A DNA stretch of 7,619 nt from Acidimicrobiaceae bacterium UBA7830 (GTDB taxonomy: Bacteria > Actinomycetota > Acidimicrobiia > Acidimicrobiales > Ilumatobacteraceae): NCBI GenBank assembly GCA_002501485.1, contig DLTS01000067.1, positions 478 through 8,096 of the forward strand, given 5' to 3'. The translations under genes and the position numbers were made by a program. The notes below the pieces were generated by a model. That model did not search any database. It saw nothing but the letters and a program-made list of their open reading frames with translations, and was not told the origin of the DNA. Shown here one piece after another: positions 5,543 to 7,619 of this stretch (positions within the stretch are counted from its first letter, which is position 1; each line of letters begins with the position of its first letter).

Positions 5543-5936
5543 AAATCATCAGTACAAGCCCTACAACTAGGCTGAGGTGGGTTACACCGATTCCAGCAGC
5601 CAACTTTGAGGTTGCGGACGCGGAGTCGTCGATGAGCGACGGTCGAACAAGAGACCAGTTGACACCTACTGCAAGCAGCCAGATGATGATCGATGCGCTC
5701 AACCACGGAGACGACATCTTCCATTCACCAACTCCTGCAAGTCCCATCCCAAACACCCACATGAGCACGAGGGCTGGCATTACAAGTCGTAGATGAAGTT
5801 TTGCAATAGCGGTAGTTTCGCCGGCCTTCTTTAGTGGGGTGTAGAGAAAAAGGGGTCCAAAGGCAGCCATCGCAGAAAGAATGTGTAGCAGGCCAAGGAT
5901 GCGATAACCCGATGAAGTCTGAAGCAGTGCGAGCAT
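5526..5936 (-). CDS. Small four-helix membrane protein (DUF2269-like, tentative)
   Basis: 136 residues with hydrophobic segments at about 11-33, 50-69, 76-96 and 111-133, so nearly the whole protein is in the membrane. The opening helix YRILGLLHILSAMAAFGPLF, with an early His and Gly, resembles DUF2269-type predicted integral membrane proteins, but I cannot confirm the family. There is no enzymatic motif. ATG 5936 is supported by the -10-like TAGCGT 7 nt upstream, which suggests a leaderless mRNA. It lies downstream of mtr on the same strand, 141 nt apart with its own promoter and a hairpin between, so it is probably not in the mtr operon. It occupies the position between recA and miaB where recX is often found, but it does not resemble RecX. 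Confidence 0.75.
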   Translation of the reverse strand: MLALLQTSSGYRILGLLHILSAMAAFGPLFLYTPLKKAGETTAIAKLHLRLVMPALVLMWVFGMGLAGVGEWKMSSPWLSASIIIWLLAVGVNWSLVRPSLIDDSASATSKLAAGIGVTHLSLVVGLVLMIWKPGL

Positions 5937-5943
5937 GAGCCGT

Positions 5944-5972
5944 ACGCTACTTCGGTCGTTGCGGCTTGTCGT
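5944..5972 (-). promoter_or_regulatory. Promoter of the small membrane-protein gene (leaderless)
   Basis: On the minus strand: ACGACA (5972-5967, four of six bases of TTGACA), a 17-nt spacer and -10 TAGCGT (5949-5944), then 7 nt to ATG 5936. The spacing puts the transcription start at or next to the start codon. Confidence 0.5.
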
Positions 5973-6031
5973 TTCCTATGATCCTCGACGGTGAAGCGTT
6001 CGATCGTTTATGCGTCTCTAAGTTTATGTGT

Positions 6032-6059
6032 ACGGCAAAGCACAGTTGCTAGTTGCCGT
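6032..6059. terminator. Hairpin downstream of mtr, possible terminator
   Basis: Read on the plus strand, ACGGCAA-AGCA, loop CAGT, then TGCT-AG-TTGCCGT: an 11-bp stem interrupted only by a two-base AG bulge. It lies 18 nt beyond the mtr stop. No T-run follows on the minus strand, so it may act as a Rho-dependent or structure-only terminator, or protect the mRNA 3' end. Confidence 0.5.
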
Positions 6060-6077
6060 GTTGGGTTATTTCAATCG

Positions 6078-7463
6078 CTAACGCTGCTCAATCGCATCGA
6101 GGAGAGCGTTCTCGATGACTTCGGTGAGGGCAGGGTGGATGTAATAAACGTCCCGTGCAACTTGAGTCGCGGTTTGAGAAAACTGCATTGCTTGCACGAG
6201 TGGTTGAATTAGCGTCGCAGCTTGAGGTCCGATGATGTGGGCCCCAAGAATCTCGTCTGAAGCACGGTCGACGATGACTTTTGCAAACCCCGGACCGTCG
6301 CCGAGCGCCCACCCGTAGGCGGTCCCCGCGTAATCGCGTCGTCCGATCACAACGTCACGCTTCTCGGCTGATGCAGCCTGTTCGGTGAGCCCGACCGATG
6401 CGACTTGCGGATGGCTAAAAACGGCTGCCGGCACATGTTGTTGGGTGACAACACGTTGCTCGTTGGCATGCGCCATATTCCAAAAGGCCACATCGACCTC
6501 GGCGTTGGCAACATGTTTGAGTTGGTGTTCGTTGGCGACATCGCCGATAGCCCAAATGCCAGGCACGCTCGTACGCATCTGCGAATCGACAGTAACGATG
6601 CCTCGGCTATTGGTCTCGAGGCCCACAAGATCGCAGTTCAGCAGATCTGAGTTCGGTTGTCGGCCGGTTGCGAGCAGCAACTCATCAACGATGACGATGT
6701 TGTCATCACAGTGCAACTCGATTCCCTGCGGAGTCCGCTCCACTTTGTTGGGGAGATGCCCGAGTCGAAGTGACACGCGCCGTCCGAATTCTTCAGTGAA
6801 TGTCGTTGCGATGTCTGAATCGTGACGCGAAAGCATTGTGGTCGACCGGTTAAAGAGAGTGACCTCAGAACCGAGCCCCGAGAACACATGGCCCAGTTCT
6901 GCTGAGATGTACCCACCACCGACGACCCCGAGGCGTGAGGGAAATGTGTCGAGACGCATGATCGAATCACTTGTATGAAACCCACACTCCTGAAGTCCGG
7001 CGATGGGTGGAATCGACGGCCGTGAACCTACTGCCACGAGCACGTTTGGGGCAGTTATACGACGACCGTCGACATCAACTGCATGCATCCCATCGACTTC
7101 GGAGTGAACAAACTGTCCGGTTCCCTCGATGAGCGTGACGTTTTCGCAACGTTCAGCCCGGTAACCATGTCCGCTTTCCGAAATTGGGTCGATACGCCCA
7201 AAGACACGGTCACGAATTGCGAGCCAATCGGCACCATTCACGGTGATATCGACACCTAATGAGCGCGCCTCGTCGGCCTCAACGGCTCGGTCTGCGGGCA
7301 AGACCAACATTTTCGATGGGATACAGCCTCTGTTGAGGCATGTTCCACCGAAGACATCTCGTTCAACCATTGCGATACGCCAGTCATTGAGGAACGCAGG
7401 AATGTGGTTCCCGGAGCCTGACCCAATGATGATGAGGTCAAATGTGTCGCCGTTCTTAGACAT
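6078..7463 (-). CDS. mtr: Mycothione reductase
   Basis: 461 residues. Flavoprotein disulfide reductase that uses NADPH to reduce mycothiol disulfide to mycothiol in the cytoplasm. FAD-binding IIGSGSGN (12-19) lacks the usual third Gly, as in other Mtr proteins. The redox-active disulfide is in GGTCLNRGCIPSK (Cys42, Cys47), the NADPH site in VVGGGYISAELGHVF (180-194) and the second FAD motif in WAIGDVA (304-310). The C-terminal dimer interface YYIHPALTEVIENALL supplies the catalytic His443-Glu448 pair. The YxIHPAL.EV.ENALL ending and the N-terminal GSGSGN are closer to mycothione reductase than to glutathione, mercuric or lipoamide relatives. The start at ATG 7463 matches known Mtr N-termini. 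In-frame GTG 7532, at the predicted leaderless position, would add 23 residues without homology. Divergent from miaB. Confidence 0.92.
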   Translation of the reverse strand: MSKNGDTFDLIIIGSGSGNHIPAFLNDWRIAMVERDVFGGTCLNRGCIPSKMLVLPADRAVEADEARSLGVDITVNGADWLAIRDRVFGRIDPISESGHGYRAERCENVTLIEGTGQFVHSEVDGMHAVDVDGRRITAPNVLVAVGSRPSIPPIAGLQECGFHTSDSIMRLDTFPSRLGVVGGGYISAELGHVFSGLGSEVTLFNRSTTMLSRHDSDIATTFTEEFGRRVSLRLGHLPNKVERTPQGIELHCDDNIVIVDELLLATGRQPNSDLLNCDLVGLETNSRGIVTVDSQMRTSVPGIWAIGDVANEHQLKHVANAEVDVAFWNMAHANEQRVVTQQHVPAAVFSHPQVASVGLTEQAASAEKRDVVIGRRDYAGTAYGWALGDGPGFAKVIVDRASDEILGAHIIGPQAATLIQPLVQAMQFSQTATQVARDVYYIHPALTEVIENALLDAIEQR

Positions 7464-7538
7464 GCATCCAGTCAACCACTTGCCCTGTCGGGTCGGCTCA
7501 TCGACGGAGTGCCGGTTCTGAGTCGTCGACACCGCCAC

Positions 7539-7545
7539 TAGCCTA
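7539..7545. promoter_or_regulatory. Symmetric bidirectional -10 element between mtr and miaB
   Basis: TAGCCTA fits TANNNTA. On the plus strand TAGCCT (7539-7544) is followed by 7 nt and the miaB ATG 7552. On the minus strand TAGGCT (7545-7540) is followed by 7 nt and an in-frame GTG at 7532. Both predicted start sites sit at a start codon, 20 bp apart. -35 matches are poor in both directions. Confidence 0.5.
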
Positions 7546-7551
7546 AAAAGG

Positions 7552-7619
7552 ATGTCAGGCCGTTATGTCGTTCGCACCTACGGGTGCCAAATGAATGAGC
7601 ATGACTCTGAGCGCATTGC
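7552..7619 (+). CDS. miaB: MiaB, tRNA 2-methylthio-N6-isopentenyladenosine synthase (partial, N-terminus)
   Basis: The first 22 codons, cut by the right edge. The peptide includes YVVRTYGCQMNEHDSERIA. The TYGCQMN.HDSE motif is the signature opening of the N-terminal MTTase domain of MiaB-type radical SAM methylthiotransferases, and Cys12 would be the first ligand of the auxiliary iron-sulfur cluster. MiaB adds a methylthio group to i6A37 of tRNAs. ATG 7552 has no spaced Shine-Dalgarno (AAAAAGG runs straight into it) but lies 7 nt after a TANNNT -10, so a leaderless mRNA is likely. Confidence 0.9.
   Translation, partial: MSGRYVVRTYGCQMNEHDSERI

Noticed and set aside
1..7619. CRISPR, insertion sequence, prophage or defence island
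   Set aside because: No repeat-spacer pattern, transposase, terminal inverted repeats or phage/defence protein motifs on either strand.

Overview
The window looks like ordinary chromosome from an actinobacterium, plausibly of the Acidimicrobiia type. Three things support this. There is a mycothione reductase gene, and mycothiol is an actinobacterial thiol. The recA promoter carries a LexA operator of the actinobacterial CGAAC-N4-GTTCG form. Several genes start with a TANNNT -10 hexamer 6-7 nt before the start codon, which points to leaderless mRNAs. Base composition is moderate (roughly mid-50s percent GC by eye) and even along the window. I see no integrase, transposase, CRISPR array, phage gene or long repeat.

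Layout, left to right. The window opens with the 5' end of a tRNA gene on the minus strand (probably tRNA-His). Two plus-strand metabolic genes follow: an acyl-CoA dehydrogenase and a PLP-dependent class-III aminotransferase related to glutamate-1-semialdehyde aminomutase, with changes at two likely substrate-site positions. The aminotransferase stop codon directly abuts the stop codon of a convergent minus-strand gene for an unrecognised four-helix membrane protein. That gene diverges from a DUF983-type zinc-ribbon membrane protein gene on the plus strand.

Next is a 323-nt non-genic stretch leading into recA. It holds a SOS box embedded in a promoter, a possible small ORF with a good Shine-Dalgarno, and an untranslated leader in which a 47-codon frame ends on the recA start codon (ATGA overlap). 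recA is complete and canonical. A terminator-like hairpin separates it from a convergent small membrane-protein gene. Further right on the minus strand is mycothione reductase (mtr). It is transcribed away from the first codons of miaB, which runs off the right edge. The mtr/miaB divergent region contains a symmetric TANNNTA element that can serve as a -10 in both directions.

Functionally the window mixes housekeeping (recA, miaB, tRNA), thiol redox homeostasis (mtr) and acyl/amino-group metabolism (acyl-CoA dehydrogenase, aminotransferase). The order recA ... miaB recalls the common actinobacterial recA-recX-miaB neighbourhood, but no recX lies between them here. I do not see a clear new multi-gene system. 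The points most worth checking are the mtr/miaB divergent promoter, the recA leader frame, the altered active site of the HemL-like enzyme, and the coding-like sequence just after the DUF983 stop codon.
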